Source of the DNA: Drosophila persimilis
Taxonomy: Eukaryota; Arthropoda; Insecta; Diptera; Drosophilidae
DNA length: 64,000 nt
Direction: 5' to 3'
Assembly: GCF_003286085.1 (NCBI RefSeq)
Contig: NW_020825288.1
Span: 11,036,001 to 11,100,000 of the forward strand
How positions within the stretch are numbered: position 1 is the first letter of the stretch; every line of letters begins with the position of its first letter. Positions 1-14,134 of the stretch are shown here, piece after piece. The notes under the pieces were generated by a model. That model was not told where the DNA came from, did not search any database, and was given only the letters and a program-made list of their open reading frames with translations. The position numbers and the translations under genes are program-made.

Positions 1-3000
1 CTTCCGTTTCGCATTATTTTCGCAGCCCGGCCACGGCATGGCAACGTTTGCAATTTTGCGCATTAAAAAGCCTGACGTGCTATCTTTGGCGCTTTTATTG
101 TATTTGTTAATGTCCGTCTGAGGACTGCTACCCCCCCGGCGACACGCCGTAAATGACTTGGCGGTGGCCAAAGGGGGCCAGCCCCCCTTCTATGCCACAC
201 CACAACGTCTTTGCACAGTCATCGCAAGCAAGTTGTGTCCTTTTGTTGTTTCCGCTGTCGTCGTGCAGTCTGTGTGCTATCTGTGGGTCGGTCTGTTCTG
301 CTCTGTTCTGGTGTGTCCTGTTTTGGGGGGGACCAGCCCAACCCCAGCCGGCTTCGGCCTCTCTCTTGCGGTTAGTCGAGCGGTTTGTCATTGTGCCGGC
401 TGGCACTGCCTGCCTGCCTGGGCTGCCAGGGCTGCCTGGAGGCCGTATTGTTTGCGCCTTTAAGTGGTTTTTTATCATTTTGCCGCTGACACAATTTATA
501 TCCGGTGCTCATATTTCTTCTGCTTATCACTGGGCTCCCTTCCCGCTTGCCCCCCGCTCAACCAAACGGGCCCTGTCATGTGTTTTGGGCCCCAATCCCT
601 CCAATTGTGTTCAAAGTGCAGTAAACCATGCGGCGAATAAATTACGCGTTCTAAGCCTTGCTTAAGCCATGCCCGGCGCCAAGGCACGTCCTCTAATTAG
701 CCTAATTAAATATATGCTCGAAAATGAATACACAGCAATGGAACAGAGTACTTGCCACCACCTCAACGCGACTCCTACTCAAAAGGACTTCTTGAAATTT
801 AAAAACAAAATTCCTTTTGAGAGCTGCGCTACTGTCCCTTTCGTTCGCTTTTAATTTTGCGCATTTGCAAACAATGGCGGAACGCCGTGCAGTCAACAAT
901 GGCGCCGAGCAGCGAGCAGCAGCAACAGCAGCAGCGAGCAGCGAGCAGCGATAAGGAAAGGTGGCCGGGAGTTGTCTTGGCGGGGCTGATTGGTGGGCTG
1001 TTTCGTCCTGCTTCTGGTCTTAGCCTAGCTTGCCCTCTGTTGACGTTGTGTTCTCCCGTTGTTGGCCTTAGGAAACAATAATGCCAAGTTTGCACAAAGA
1101 AGGGAAAAAGAGACACGGCAGCAGCACAGGGAGAAACCCCGAGAACAAAACAAAAAAATAAACGCCAAATGCTCGAGCAGTAAAAATTGTAAAGCAGAAA
1201 AAGAAACAGCAAGCGAGAGCAGGCAAGGACCAAAATAAAATGGGCCAAGCCAGGAAAAGGAGACAACATTGTGGCAGTTGCAGAAATGTTAACTGTCGTC
1301 CTGCTGGACGAGACAAGAGGATAAGAAAAGGATCCGCTCGCAGCAGTCCAGGGGACAAGTGGACGAAACCACGCGACGTCCGTTTGAGGAGTTTGCTTTG
1401 GGTCTTATTCATTCTCTCGTTCTTGTCTTTTGTCTATGGCGCGCTCTTACGCCTTCTCTTCCTCTCTCCTGTCCACACTCACACTCACGCTCGCTTTTTT
1501 CTTGCTTTTTTCCAACAATTAGTCGAGTTTTATTTATTTTGCGTTAATTGGTAGCACTTTATCTTCTGGCTGAATGAATGAGCTGTGCTCTTTAAACAAA
1601 TCCCGGAGCGGACCTTGAACTGGTCATTGAATGGGTTTGGCAATTACGTTTTGGTTTTTTCCAGTGGCTTTGGCCAGAAACTTTCCTCCTAAATCCCCTA
1701 CACCTCTCCCACAAGTCCCCCTTCCTCATTTGTTTTCCTGGGGAGGGAGCCCGACCGACCTCCGACCTCCGACCTGCGGCACCGCCCCGAAATCCAATAT
1801 CAAAGCAAGCTTCTCATATTGCCATTTAATGTTTTTCTTTTTTGTTCGTTCTTCAGTTTGTAACGCTTACAAAATCCTATTCAAAAAGATTGCAAAAGGG
1901 CTAAGCGGGACAGGGACAGGGATGGAACAGAGACAGGGGCAGGGACAAGGACAGAGCTCGCCAGAAAAAGGACGAAAAACTTTTGCACTCACAATATCCA
2001 TTGAATAATTTTATGACAATATGTGTCAGAGCGTGTCGGTGTGCCGCTATGCCCGCCCGTACGATATGTGTACGTGTGCGTGCGTGTGAGCAGCTCTGTC
2101 GGTATTTTCTGACAGTTTAAACAGATGCTGCTGTCGTGGGAATATTGTGGGGGGGACATGGGTCTTGCAAATATCTTATATCCCTTACTCGACCGTCCAG
2201 AGGACTGGTTAAAAAAGGCGTGTAAGGAAGAACAGGAAATGCAAGTCTCTGCAAGAAGTAAGGGCTTACAATGAGTTACATCCAAATTCTTTCTTCTTGA
2301 TTCTCTGCAAATATGTCACATATTTTCCAAAAGGGGAGACAGGTAGGAATTGCACAAAAGTAAGTACAGGTAATTCTTCAATTCCATAAAATAAATACAA
2401 AAATGTCGACGATTTTTCTATAAAATGTGCCATCTAACGGGCGTCTCAAGAAAGCATATAAGTAGATCTACGAGTATTTTGTGTGAATGGCCAAATTGCC
2501 AGTCACGCGTAAACGTGAAAAGATAAACTTCAGGTCAACCATTTTTGCTTTTGCGAATAAAAATGTTATTCGAATATTCGAGGATTATATGTATTCGATG
2601 CAACTGTAATACAACCTTTTATTCCGCTACTACAGGGTATAACCAGCGTTTGGCTTCCCATAAGGGAAGCGCATGACAACGGGCAATAAACTATGGGGGC
2701 ATGCGGGTCGCCTGTGCCACACACTCTTCACATGGGGAGTGGTGGGGGGCCTATGAACGTCCAAAATTAGACAGGTGAGAATAGGCTCTCGCATATTCGT
2801 ATATTGTCTGGTGGCCCGTATAAAATTATGCATAAAGAACCCTACCACAAGGCAGAAGAGAAGCGGCAGCAGCAATTTCATCGCCAAAGCGCCAAAAAGT
2901 ATGTTTCGTAACTCGACAAAAGTGGCAACAAATTTAAAATTGGTTTCCACACTCCCAAAACACACACACACACACCCACACACGTGCAAACAAAAGAAAC

Positions 3001-6000
3001 ACAGCACCGAGAGAAATATGAAACAACAATAACACCGAAAAAGGGGCTGTTTACACGCCCCCATATACGCGGGCACTAAGGGAAACAGACAAAAGTATGC
3101 AAATGGTTTTACTGCCCTATTGTTTTTCCTGTTTTTCTTCTTTTTTTTTGGTTTTCCTTATTTTTTTTGTTTTCTGTTTTGTTTTTTCCTGATGCCCAGT
3201 TCTTCCTTTGTGTGTGTGTGTGTGTGTGTGTGTGTATTGGTGCTATTATGGAGCCATGCTGTGTAATATCTGTAAATTTCTTTTGTTATTGCCAACAACA
3301 GTTTTTCTCCCCCCACCAGCACTCCAGCATCACCCCTCTCCTCTCCTTACCACTCCCAATTTCCCATCCCCACAGAGCCGTGTTGACATTTGTTGGCATC
3401 ATTCCACACATTGTTGCCGCTGGTGTTGGTTTTTGTTTGGTTTTCGCCTCATCTTCTCCTTAACTTTTACTATATAATTTGTAGCATATGAATATATGAA
3501 AGCTTCCAAATAAAAGGAGACAAAAAATTGCGAGCTGATGAAAACAAAGACCGTAAACATCGCCATCGCCGTCGTCGTCGAGCTTGGTGGCCAAGTTCAA
3601 ATTTATGCAGTGTCGCCCAATAAATTCCGCAATAAATTCAAAATAAAACTTTCATCTTGGGTTTGCCTATTCCGTAGCTGGTTTTTGTCAGACGTGCCCC
3701 CAGGTTGGGTTTCTTTTCGGAACGAACCCTATCTCTAGTCGTGATCTGAATTAAGAGTCAAATAAAGCAGAGAAAAACTGAGCATCGGATTATTTTCTCT
3801 TGGCCCGTAAGCAAGACTCCCCACATGATGTTCTATGGGAATGAAAGGTTTGATTATCACGATAATTCTTTGAAAGAAGATTGAAACATTCTAAAGAAAA
3901 GTGATAGATATAACAGTTTGATGCATTTCTTTGAGAAGTTTCTCGGATAAAACTCAAACCGATTTTGTAACTTTTAAATCATCCAACCACTCGGGCAATT
4001 TCCAATTAGAAACGAATTCTTCGTTTTCCAATTACCAAATCGAAGTCATTAAAAGTTGACCAGCACAAAAGAGAATTTTCGGTAATCTCTCTGTCGCCTT
4101 TGAATGCACAATCAGTGCAAAGATTCGGGCTTCGGACGGAACGTTCCACCATTTCCGGGGGTGGGGTGACCAAGTGGAGAGGTGACAAAGAAAATCCCGA
4201 CATTGGCATTTCTCAGTCCCCAGTGCTGGGATGTGGTAATGGCAATGCAAACCAAAGTTTAGTGGCGGCAAAATCGATTTGCATGCGCCGCTTGCATTTC
4301 CGTTTTCACACACGCACCTATACACTCGCAATCGCTCTCACACACACTACATATATACACATATACAATTGCAACTTAATTACAGTTTTAAATATCCCAT
4401 CTAACCTGAAATTTGCGCAAAGTGCGCACAGTTGCCGTGGATGACGCCGCTTGCCGCTCGTAAAATGCCCCGAAAATGCACTCGACTTAATTGCCTTTGG
4501 CTCGACTTTTGGTTTTCCCTTCGAAACTCCACCCCTGAGATCCTCTGCTCCTCTCTGCTAGTGTACCTCTCACCGTGATTCCACTGCGCCATCTTCAGCT
4601 CATTCGGCCTCTGAGCTCCCTTCCGTCTGCGTTGGCCTTTATTGCCAGCCATTTTGAATACCATTTTGTGGTTTATTACTTTTGTGGCAGAGCGATTCCG
4701 ATTCTCAAGTAGCACTGCGGCATGCCACATACAAACTCAAGCGCACACACACACGACTCTACCTGTCTGAAGTGAATGCACTTTTGATGCCGTATTCCAT
4801 CCCGGGTGTGGAGTCGCAGTCCGTATTTATGGGCAGTGGCACTGCTGCCGATTATGGCAGTTAGCGTGGCACACGGATTATCCAGCTTTTGACAGCCAGT
4901 TCTCTCAGCACCACCTCGGTAAAATTCTGTTTCGTCCGGACGAGACCAGACCAGTCCAGACCAGACCGGACCTATCCAATCCAGCAACACCGAGCACCGA
5001 GTCCGTGCTCGCAGCGAATTTCATTATTCATGCCTCCTCGCAGCCTACGGGCAGCAGCCAACCAGCTGTAGGTGAGCTTTAAAAATCAATTAACCTTGAT
5101 TGTGGCCCAGGCTTAAAGCCCATTGTAACCATTCAATATTTAAACAGGGTGGTTGTGGGTATACTCGTGAGTCATTCAACATTTGCCTAGACTTCTGCTG
5201 ACAATGGGTTTTTTTAAGTGCATCATCGTACAGGGTATTCCTTAGTCATTAGACATGTTCTGATTGTAGTGCTCTTATTTGTTTTTTGTATTGATTCTCC
5301 CATTGCTGTTGGCATTTCCGCTTGCCTTTTGTTTATTATGTAGGCTTTGCGGGAGAGTGGGAGTGGGGCGGACGTGGTGCTACGGTTGCCATTGCCATTG
5401 ATGGCTTGCAATATTGAACGTGACAGTTGGCCTGTCGACCCAGAGAGAGCTCTCACGCCCTCTCCTCGTTACAGGTGGCTGTCATGGCAAATGTTAATTT
5501 TAATAATGGAAGGGCAGCCGACCCGAGCAACCAACCCCTGCTCCCTTTGTCTTTATATCGCTCACGATTCATAACAAATAAATATATAAAAATCTTATGA
5601 AAATCGCATTTCAAAGGTCAAAGTCAGTGGAAACGAATCCCAGCGAGAAATCCGAGCCCAGTCATAAAAATGAACCCGAAAATCCGAAAACCCGAAATAG
5701 CCTAAACCCTAACAACAACTGTCTGTCTGTCTGCCTGAGCCGCCTTTGTCCGAGAGCAACCAACAACAAAGCAAAAGTTAACATTATAATTTTTAATATT
5801 TTTGCTTTTAGCCTCCTGGGCAGGACATCATTTTTGTTTCTTTTTTTTTTGTTTTTGGGCCAGACCAATTCTCCAGTTCACTCTTTGTGGCTGGGTGTAA
5901 AGCTGTCAAATGCATGGCAGGGCTCCTAGAAAGGGCTTTTCCATGGGTGACTCTGTGTGTGTTTTTGTGTCGGTACGTGGTAGGTGAGGCTGCCAGCTGT

Positions 6001-7652
6001 GACGTGCCTTTGGAAACGTAGCAAAGCTTCTTCCACAGCTACACAGTCGAAAAGGATATTCACATACGAGCATCCCAACCATGGCAAACCTTGAGGGATC
6101 CCCTCTTTTTTCGCCTCTCACATGCTGCTTTCAATTTCAGCGCCTTTTCGGTTTTAGCTTTTGGTTTTGATTCTTTTCTAAGCCCCGTTTCTGCCCTACC
6201 CTGTCCCCATCCCATTCCTATACTGCCTTCGATTTCACGCAGCGCTGGCAATTTTATGCCGCAGCCAAAGTCCCCCGGGCCCCGACTCTCTTTCATATCC
6301 TCCTGCGCCCGACCACCCGCCTGTAGTTTAGCTGTCTCTTCGACTTGTACAGCTGCTGCTGCTGTTGGTGTTGGTGTTGCTGTTGTTTTCGCTCTTCTTA
6401 TTTATTTGTTTAAATTTTCCTGTTTGCTGGAAGGGAAATCGAATTCGAATCACTTTCGGATATTTTTGGTTATAAAGTCGGAAATATTTGCGACATTATT
6501 GTTTTCGACATTTTTCTAGTTGTTCTGTTTTTGTTGTGTTCATTTTTTTTTGTTTGTAGAGAAACATTTACCTCCTGCTCTTCTTTCGTTCCGGATTTTC
6601 CGCATCCTTTTCTCTTTTGTGTGTGTGTCTGTTTCTGTAGCACTGAAATTTATTGCTTCCAATCGAGTGCACGAAATAGCAACAACAATAAGAGGCAGGA
6701 TCTGGAGTAACAGCAGTATGACCAGGAGCAGCAACAGCTCGTGAACAGTTCGCGCTCGCCCTTGATATACACGTGCGTCCGTGTCCGTGTCCGTGTCCAT
6801 GTCGCTGTCTTTGTCCCTGTCTTTGTCTCTGTCCCTATTTCTGTCTGTTTCCCTGTGAATGTGTGTGTGTGTCCACCCGCACATCCAAGCCCGCTGGTAA
6901 CATATTGAAAAGGAAGCACATGTAAGCAAAATTGACAAGGCTAAAGGATATCGATGTCTGCTTATAATGTGCAACATATTAGACCTAAGCACACGTTCGC
7001 AGACTTCGCTCTATAAATAACAGCAGCAGCAGGAGGAGCTGCGGTAGGAGAAGGCCTCGCAGGACTCTCCCATAATCAAAGTTGCCGCCAAAACAGTTTT
7101 CACTTTGGATGCCATTATTTTGCTGCCCTGCCCTCCACCTCCACCTCCACCTACTCCTGCTCCTTTCCCTGCTCCTGCTCCTGCTCTTGCCACGGATGTC
7201 CTTTGCTTGGGGCCCTGTGGCTAATATATGAGTCCATGTCGCCCTGTTTGGCCTGGCATGGCATGCCGTTGCTTTTGTTTTGCTTTGACCCAGGCCCGAA
7301 CCCCCCAGTGCTGGCCCGGGACTAGGACTAGGCATATGAGGCCAGCAGTAGACTCGAGTCGAGTTGAGTTGATATTGATGATGTTATTAAAATAATAAAT
7401 TATTTGAAAATTATGAACTGCTGCCATTTCTCATGATGCTGTCGGGGCTCAATGAGGAGGTGGAGCAGCGCGCGTATAAATCAAAGGTAGCCAGGACCTT
7501 AAGCATGGGCGGAACTTCTGTCAACCGCACACGTACTCGGGGCACACTCCCTCCCACTCAAAGCTCAAAGAGACTATAAAATTAGCAGATGAATAAGCCT
7601 AATTCAAATTTGGGCTCCCTCGATTTTAAGGCAATCTTTGCTTTATCCTTAC
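1..7652. other. Non-coding stretch (second intron of the Side-family gene)
   Basis: This should be intron sequence after the exon at 7653-7785. It holds pyrimidine-rich and poly-T stretches (3120-3200), a (TG)n run at 3209-3235, GTCCGT-type repeats near 6778-6800, (CCAGA)-like repeats near 4940-4970, CCACCT repeats near 7134-7152, and AT-rich DNA at 2340-2620 and 3830-4030. I searched the minus strand for the continuing Ig half-domain (an FDVR-like start after an AG acceptor) and did not find it. Nothing else can be supported. Confidence 0.6.
3209..3235. repeat. (TG)13 microsatellite
   Basis: A pure TG run of 27 bases. Confidence 0.95.
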
Positions 7653-7785
7653 CTGTAAAGTGGTTTGCCAGCACTCTCACGAAACCATAGGACCATATAC
7701 ACACGATCGTCCTTCGCCTCCGGCTCTATGTCGCACGGCAGGGATGCGGTGCGTCCCAGTACTGCCTCCACGGCCACTGTGGAGA
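7653..7785 (-). CDS. Second coding exon: N-terminal half of Ig domain 1, Sidestep family
   Basis: The exon is 133 nt on the minus strand, with acceptor TTGCAG|TC (7786/7785) and donor TACAG|GTAAGG (7653/7652). It starts with two bases of a split codon and ends with two (AG). It encodes 43 full residues with the opening of a V-type Ig domain: [17 protein letters not shown] contains the B-strand Cys, and [16 protein letters not shown] contains the C-strand Trp. This LPCDI...VLWF...KPLY pattern is typical of insect Sidestep (Side) proteins, transmembrane Ig receptors that bind Beat proteins in motor-axon guidance and synaptic partner choice. The split AG at the donor fits the Ser that usually follows KPLY in the family. 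The other half of the domain must lie beyond position 1; I found no matching acceptor exon in 1-7650. Which Side paralog this is cannot be told from 43 residues. Confidence 0.85.
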
Positions 7786-10700
7786 CTGCAAGATAAAGGA
7801 AAGAGGGAAATATAAATACAATTATGAGCGTCATCATCGTCGTCGTCGTTCGAAGTTCAATTGAATGGAATGGCTAGCCTCTAGCAGGAGAGGGAGTGGC
7901 TTCTTGAAATGTCATGACAAAACTATTGCCAAAGTCATTAACACAATATGAAAATGTCCTTTTTTGTTCAGCACTGAGCTCGGTCGGGGTGTTGCCGCAA
8001 TTACTTGGACTCCTTCGTCGATTTCTTACAAATGTCAACAAAACGCTGCCTTTTAAGTGTCACGTTGACTCTGACTTCTCAGAGAAGGTTGCCACAACGT
8101 TGAGCACGCAAGGCACCAACCGCACGGCAACCAACTTCAAGACCCCCGTACCCCCAGACATGGCCCAAGCTCAAGCCCAAGCCCAAGTCTAACCCCCTCC
8201 TAACCGCAATAGCCTCTCTCGGTACCGTTCATCGTCGTTGTCGTCGCTGTCGTTGTAGTCGCATAATCACAACCAAGTACGTGAGTGGGAATATTAATGC
8301 CAAATTGAAGGCACCGGCACCGACAACGATGACGTCGACAATGATGATGACGATGGCAATGGCTATGGCCGTCGAGGCGACTGGCTGCGATTTCACGGCA
8401 GCCTCATCTTTTGCATTTAAACTGCCAATTGATGTCACTGAAAATAGATAAATGCTAAGGGCGGCGTTGCTTCCGGCTCAGGAAACGCCGCCAAACAGAG
8501 TGGACCCCATTCCAAATCAAATCCAATCCAATCCAATCCAAGCAAATGACAATGGATTAAAGCTGGCTAAAACAGCCAACGTTAAAGTCACTCATACTAG
8601 CTCATAGCCATTGTCTGTGCCTCTAATTGTCCCTTGGCGTGAGGACTATCAAAGTGGCAGAAGTGGGTGGTGGTGGGGGTGGGGGTGCTCAGCTGTTTGG
8701 TTAGTTTCTGATAGCACAAGTCGTAAATTAATAAGAGAAACATGAACTGTAAATGCATGTCAATCAATCAATTCGATGAATAAAACATGAATGCACAGAA
8801 AAGAGTTCTGAGTCCTACCATATTGATTTTTGACAGTTTGTTAAGGAGCAAAATTCTTTCAAGCAAAATCTCAAATAAAGAACGAACTACTGTCACTATG
8901 ATCGTGAAAAAGTGTCAAGATAGTAAACAATAAGCGAAAGGAAGGCAGAACGCAATAGGCGATTCCCAAATAAATGCAGAGAATCTGCAAATAAAATCTC
9001 TATACCAAGACGATACAATAGCTTGATCTTGAAAAGGAAACTCTGATCATTAACACTTGCGAGTAAGCAACTCCAATATCTCCAGCATGCATCATAAACG
9101 GCCTTTATCACTTATTTTATGGGAAGCTTTTACCACGAACATGAGCACTTTTACTTCAATTGAATTCCCTCGGTGTAAATCAGAAAAAAGAGATATATTC
9201 GCAGAAGATTGACGGTCTCTTTACGCCCACGCATCGATTTCTATACCGTATGTATAGGTGTACGTATGCACATATACGAGGAAAAATTGAAAATTCAATT
9301 GCTCACCTGTCCAGCTGTCAAAACCCAGCAACTCGAACACATCCATCATTAACCTATTTTACAGCCTGATGCTCATTAATACCCAAAAGGGAGCCTCGCA
9401 ATCATGTTACGCGTAATTTAATTTCTACAGCCACCGACATCAAGCGAGAGAACGCCCAGAACGGGTCGGGTCGGGTCAGGCCGAAGGAACCAAAAGGACC
9501 GAAAGAAAAAGAATAAAAAGATGGTGCGAGCTCTGGGAACCAAACCAGGACATTTCTCAGCCTGCAGACGATGCCAAAAATTGTTGACATTTATTTAATA
9601 TGCGCACGTTTTATAGAAAAGCAATTCCCAGTCGGATAATTTATGGCACACTACAGAAATTTGCACATGAAAACGCTCCCATTGCCCCACCAAAAACAGA
9701 CGCACGAGCGGACGCCCACGCAGACAGACAGACAATCAGGCACACCGATATACACATGTACGTATATGCATGTACATCTATGTGTAGGTACAAGGATGTA
9801 TCGGTGTGTGGGCTGTCGCAAAACATGGTAGCAATTTTCGTGCGTTTGTAATTCCCATGTAAGATGTCAAATGCTCAACGAGTAGACAGAGCACAGCAGA
9901 CAGACACAGTTAGGCCCTCTATCAGTTAGCTACTGTGTCCCAGTCTCCCGGTCCCCAGGGCGGGTGGCGACAGTGGGCTGCAGCAGCAGCAAATTGACAT
10001 AATTTGTGATATGCGCCTCCGACGCCGCCTCCATCATCTTCATCATCGTCCTCCTCGCGTGGTGCTTGTCAGCGTCAGCGTCAGCGTCGTCGTCGTCGTC
10101 GTCGTCAGCGCTGTGCGCGCAAGCGTAAGTGTGTAATGAGTGATTTGCCCGTGAGGCTCACATGGGAATCGTGGGGCAGAAGGTAGAGAGAGGGCGAGGG
10201 GGAGACCCTTCCATTTCCAAAGACCACAGAATCAGGCAGCTAAAACCAACTGCCTGGATTTGGGACAAAGTGGCGCGTGCTGCGGCTTACGTGGCAAGTT
10301 GCTTCTGAGGTCACGGGTTTGGTGAGCCACAAGAGGCAACAGTTCAGATGGACAAATGTCGATGTCCCTCCCGAATGTCTCTCCATCCATTCACTTGTAC
10401 GCCTCTGGGGTATGGGCTTGCGTACGAGTAGGTAAATAGGTCAATTCAGGATTATTAGTGCAAATCGCAAGAAATAACTATTTAAGGCTAGTTATTTGCA
10501 AACTGTTATTTTTTCAATCTGTCATGACATGTCACGGCTTCGGTCATATCTGGCATTTACTTTGCAAAGTAATCTCTGGGGATAGATATAATTATGTTTA
10601 CAATTAGTTTTCCAAATCAATGCTGATGGAATTTAACAATATCAAACTGTTTGTTTTCCATGATTTTTATATTCTCAAATTCTAGGTTTTTTAATTTGTC

Positions 10701-11187
10701 TGTTGTCTTAAGTTCATCCGCACACTATCGTCATTTTACAAACATTCAAAATAATCAAATAATAGGAACGCCAAAGAAAACAGATTGGAGATTTCCTTCA
10801 TATTTCCTTTGGTTCCTTTGGTTGCTTTATACAACGTCAACTTTTCCTGGGTTACACAGTGTCATTTCACTTTTTATGCTGGCTAAAGTAGAAAACAAAC
10901 ACAAATTTCATTTTTTTGCTCATGCTCTTGTGGCGCTTGACTCTGCTCCATCTTCGTTTCTTATTTTTTGTGTTGGTTTTTTTGTTATGAAAATTGCCAA
11001 CAGCCAGGCAACACATACTTAGCACGCACCGAGGCACACACAGAGACAGATACAGAGCCAGCCCCAGCAGTGGATAGAAAGGAGAACGCATACACAGGCT
11101 CACTCTCTGGCACGTCGTTGAGCGCACTTGGGTTATGCACATAGTATTTATATTTATATAGAAAAGTCGCATCGCTCTCTCTGTCAC

Positions 11188-11300
11188 TCTCTCTCTCTCT
11201 CTCTCTGTCTCTTTCTCTCTCTTGCTGTATATAAACGAAAGAAGCTGTGAAACTTATGCAAATTGCATTTCAGTGTCTGCGCAAAAGCCAACTCGACACA
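11188..11300 (+). promoter_or_regulatory. Promoter-like block: (TC)n, TATA box, initiator-like site
   Basis: On the plus strand a CT-rich tract (11188-11223), which would bind GAGA factor, is followed by TATATAAA at 11228-11235 and TTCAGTG with its A at 11272. After it comes A/C/G-rich sequence that looks like a leader. The spacing of 44 nt from TATA to the initiator is longer than the usual ~30, so the two may not work together. The downstream open frame (11404-11757) is almost all simple repeat (MATATATA, poly-Leu) and is not convincing. It could be a nested non-coding transcript, an enhancer or chance. Confidence 0.2.
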
Positions 11301-11423
11301 AAACACAGCGTAGCAGAAGAGGAGAAAGAAGACGCGGCGGCTGTATCAGAAGCGCCTAAAAGTATGCAATGCTAACGCGGCCTGCTGCAAAAAGTTGTAG
11401 AAAATGCGCATAATGAAATCCAT

Positions 11424-11459
11424 GGCTACGGCTACGGCTACGGCTACGGCTACGGCTAA
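11424..11459. repeat. (GGCTAC)n hexanucleotide microsatellite
   Basis: Five perfect GGCTAC units followed by GGCTAA. It is not telomeric (Drosophila has no such telomere repeat). Confidence 0.9.
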
Positions 11460-14088
11460 GACTCCAGCAGCGGCAGCAGCAGCTTCTCAGCTTGGCTTGG
11501 CTTGGGGCTTGCTTGCCTTTCCACGTCCCAGTTTCGCGGCAAAGCTGATTCTGGTTCTGCTTCTGCCACTGCTGCTGCTGCTGCTGCCGTGGCTGAGTTT
11601 TCTGCTGCTGCTGTTGTTGTTGCTCAAGAGAGCGCCAAAGTTTTTCTTCTTGTTTCACGCTACAACCACAAGGATGGCGATGGCGGCACCGACGTCGCCA
11701 AGCCCTGAGCATGGTAATTTCTGCAGGTCTTGGGTGTGTGTGTGTGTATGCACTTAACTGTAGACACTTGTAAAAATAGTGTGCGACTATATAGCAGCCA
11801 CTGAGGTTGTCGCTGCCGCCGCCGCCGCCGCCGACCCTGGCCAACGCCAACGGTAAAGCAGGTCACGTGTGGCATAAACGTGCCATTGCGTCAGTCGCTT
11901 CTTCTTCATATTCTCGTGGTTGTTGTTGTTTCTGTAGTTGCATTGTTATTGCTGTCTTGGGTGTAGGAAAATTCCTTAAATAAATATGTAAGAGTATGCC
12001 AGTGTGTGTGTGTGTGTGTGGCGTGTATGAGGATGAGTCTGTTTTTCGCAGCACTCTCACACGTGCATACTCGTGGCTCGTATGTGTGTTTGTGTAATTG
12101 AGATGAAAGTTAATGGCCAGCATAGCATACTTTTGAGCGCCCAAATCGCAAGCTAACAAAATGCCAGACAATGCCAGACTGTGCGTCTCTATAGTGGTGT
12201 GCGTGTGTGTGTGTGAAAGTGAATGCCAACAAAAAGGTATTGTTATTGTTGTTTTTGCTGCTACTGTAGTATTGCCTAAGTGGCACAAGGTAAAGTCGCA
12301 TTGCTGCTGCGGCTCTGCATCCGCCTCTGCCTCTGCCTCTGGCTCTGACTGTGGATGTGGCTTCGGCTCTGGCACAGGCAGGGGTTTTCTGGCGCCTGTG
12401 CCACGCCCTCATTTGTGTTGGTAGTGCAAACGTATATGTGCGTGTGTGTTTGCACTATTTGCACTAATTTAGTTGAAAACAAACAAAGTCCTTTGTTCAA
12501 TTTTCGCCTCTCAGATTGAAGCGCCGCCACGAGAGTGGAGAGAACGAGAAGGATTCTTGGCCAAAGGGTGCATTTGTGCTGTGCTGCAGAGCTTTGTGGA
12601 GCAAAAAGAACACGAAGAACAACAGCCGGTGGCAAGTGTTAACCTATTTTCCGCTTACCCCCACTCTTTCACTCTCTCTCTCTCTCTCTCTCGGCAGGGC
12701 GTAATTAGCAAAGTATTTTTTGTTTTCTTATATTTTCCATAGACCTGCAGTTAAGTGTACAATCTAGAGTCTAGAGTCTCTCCATTTGGCCTTGGGCGGG
12801 ATCAGGCAATTACCATGTCAATTGACAGGCGCCCGAGTCAACAAATTCAAATTCAATTTCGGCATAATAAATAATATGCCAGGGCCAAGAACAATCGTGA
12901 CAGTCATGATAGCAGAAGGCAGAGAGACAAGCAGGCAGTCAGTCCAAAAGTAAAGAAAACTGGGGCAAATAAGCAAATATGAACGTACTTGTTCTTTTCG
13001 GTAAATAGGCCGGGGGCTTGGACCCTCTCTCCACCAACACAAAACAATGAGAAAGCGAAACAACGAAGAATAATAACAAGCTGGCAAGCAAGCACGCTGT
13101 GGCTGTCTATATTATTATTGACCTTCGGCTTCGATTATTGATTTCACTTGCCTGCACAGGCAATCGACATTCCGATATGTATGTCCTTTAAGCAAATGAC
13201 ATTGAGGCGCCTTAAAAGAATTTCCACAGCGTATACTCGCCTATGCAGCTCACATTACACAGCATGCCGCCTCTGGGTTGCCAGAGGTCGGAGGCTAGCC
13301 TGGGGCATACGCATCAACTGGCAGCTGCCGGCCGAAGTTCAGATGCTTACCGCACAAACAATGACCCCAAGTCAGACTAGTCCAGCTCGTTACTCTCTCT
13401 TTGTCTGAGATACCCTGGGCAGTCTGATGCCTTGGATGCCAGGAATTACATCAATTACAGTGGAGACTTGTCTTCAAACCTTCAAACCGTACTGACCGAA
13501 AAAGTAAGAATAACGAGCCGGGTAGCGGCATGCAGAAGGCAGGACCTTGGGGCCGCCTTACAATGCCCCAGTTCCGTGCTCTGCTCCCTCGCCTCCCTCG
13601 CTCGCCCCTCTCCAACTAGTCACGATTTCACTACTCCACACTGGCCCAGCCATCGTTCCACTCGTTCGCACAGTGTACATTTGACCCGAAGTGCATTGGT
13701 CATCACGTGTGGCCATGTGTCTGCATTTGAGTGCACTTTGGTCAGCAATTATTTTACGTTGAGGTCGCATTAGAGGTGTGCGCTCTCGCTGCCAACAAAG
13801 TTGCCTTAGCCACGACGTATGTGAGCGAGGGTTGACTGACGAAAATCCGGCAAACACTCAACACTAAACACTAATGTGTGTATATGTTAGGGGATATCAA
13901 CCTTTTGAGCAGCCCTCGCAAGAGGCCAGCGCACAAAAAGTCTCACCCGACACCCAGAACTAGTCAAGACATAAAGAACAGGAGCTTGGCCAGATCTGCC
14001 ATCCCACCTAATGGTAGCTTCGTACACAAGGGATCGAAGAGCAAAGAGTCAGAAACAGAGTCACAGGCAGAGCTATCAGGATTGGGTT

Positions 14089-14134
14089 AGAGAGAGTGAG
14101 AGAGAGAGAGAGAGAAAGAGAGAGACAAAGAGAG
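14089..14134. repeat. (GA)n microsatellite
   Basis: A nearly pure AG run with a few interruptions. Such tracts can bind GAGA factor, but there is no promoter context here. Confidence 0.85.

Noticed and set aside
8229..8438. Minus-strand frame after a TTTTCAG acceptor in phase with the signal-peptide exon
   Set aside because: The hydrophobic run (AIAIAIVIIIVDVIVV) comes from GCC/ATC/GTC simple repeats, there is no good donor, and the exon at 7653-7785 already completes the Ig start in the right phase.
11404..11757. Plus-strand 117-codon frame with a long hydrophobic segment
   Set aside because: It is made of GGCTAC, CAG and CTG repeats. The poly-Leu is a repeat artefact, not a membrane protein.
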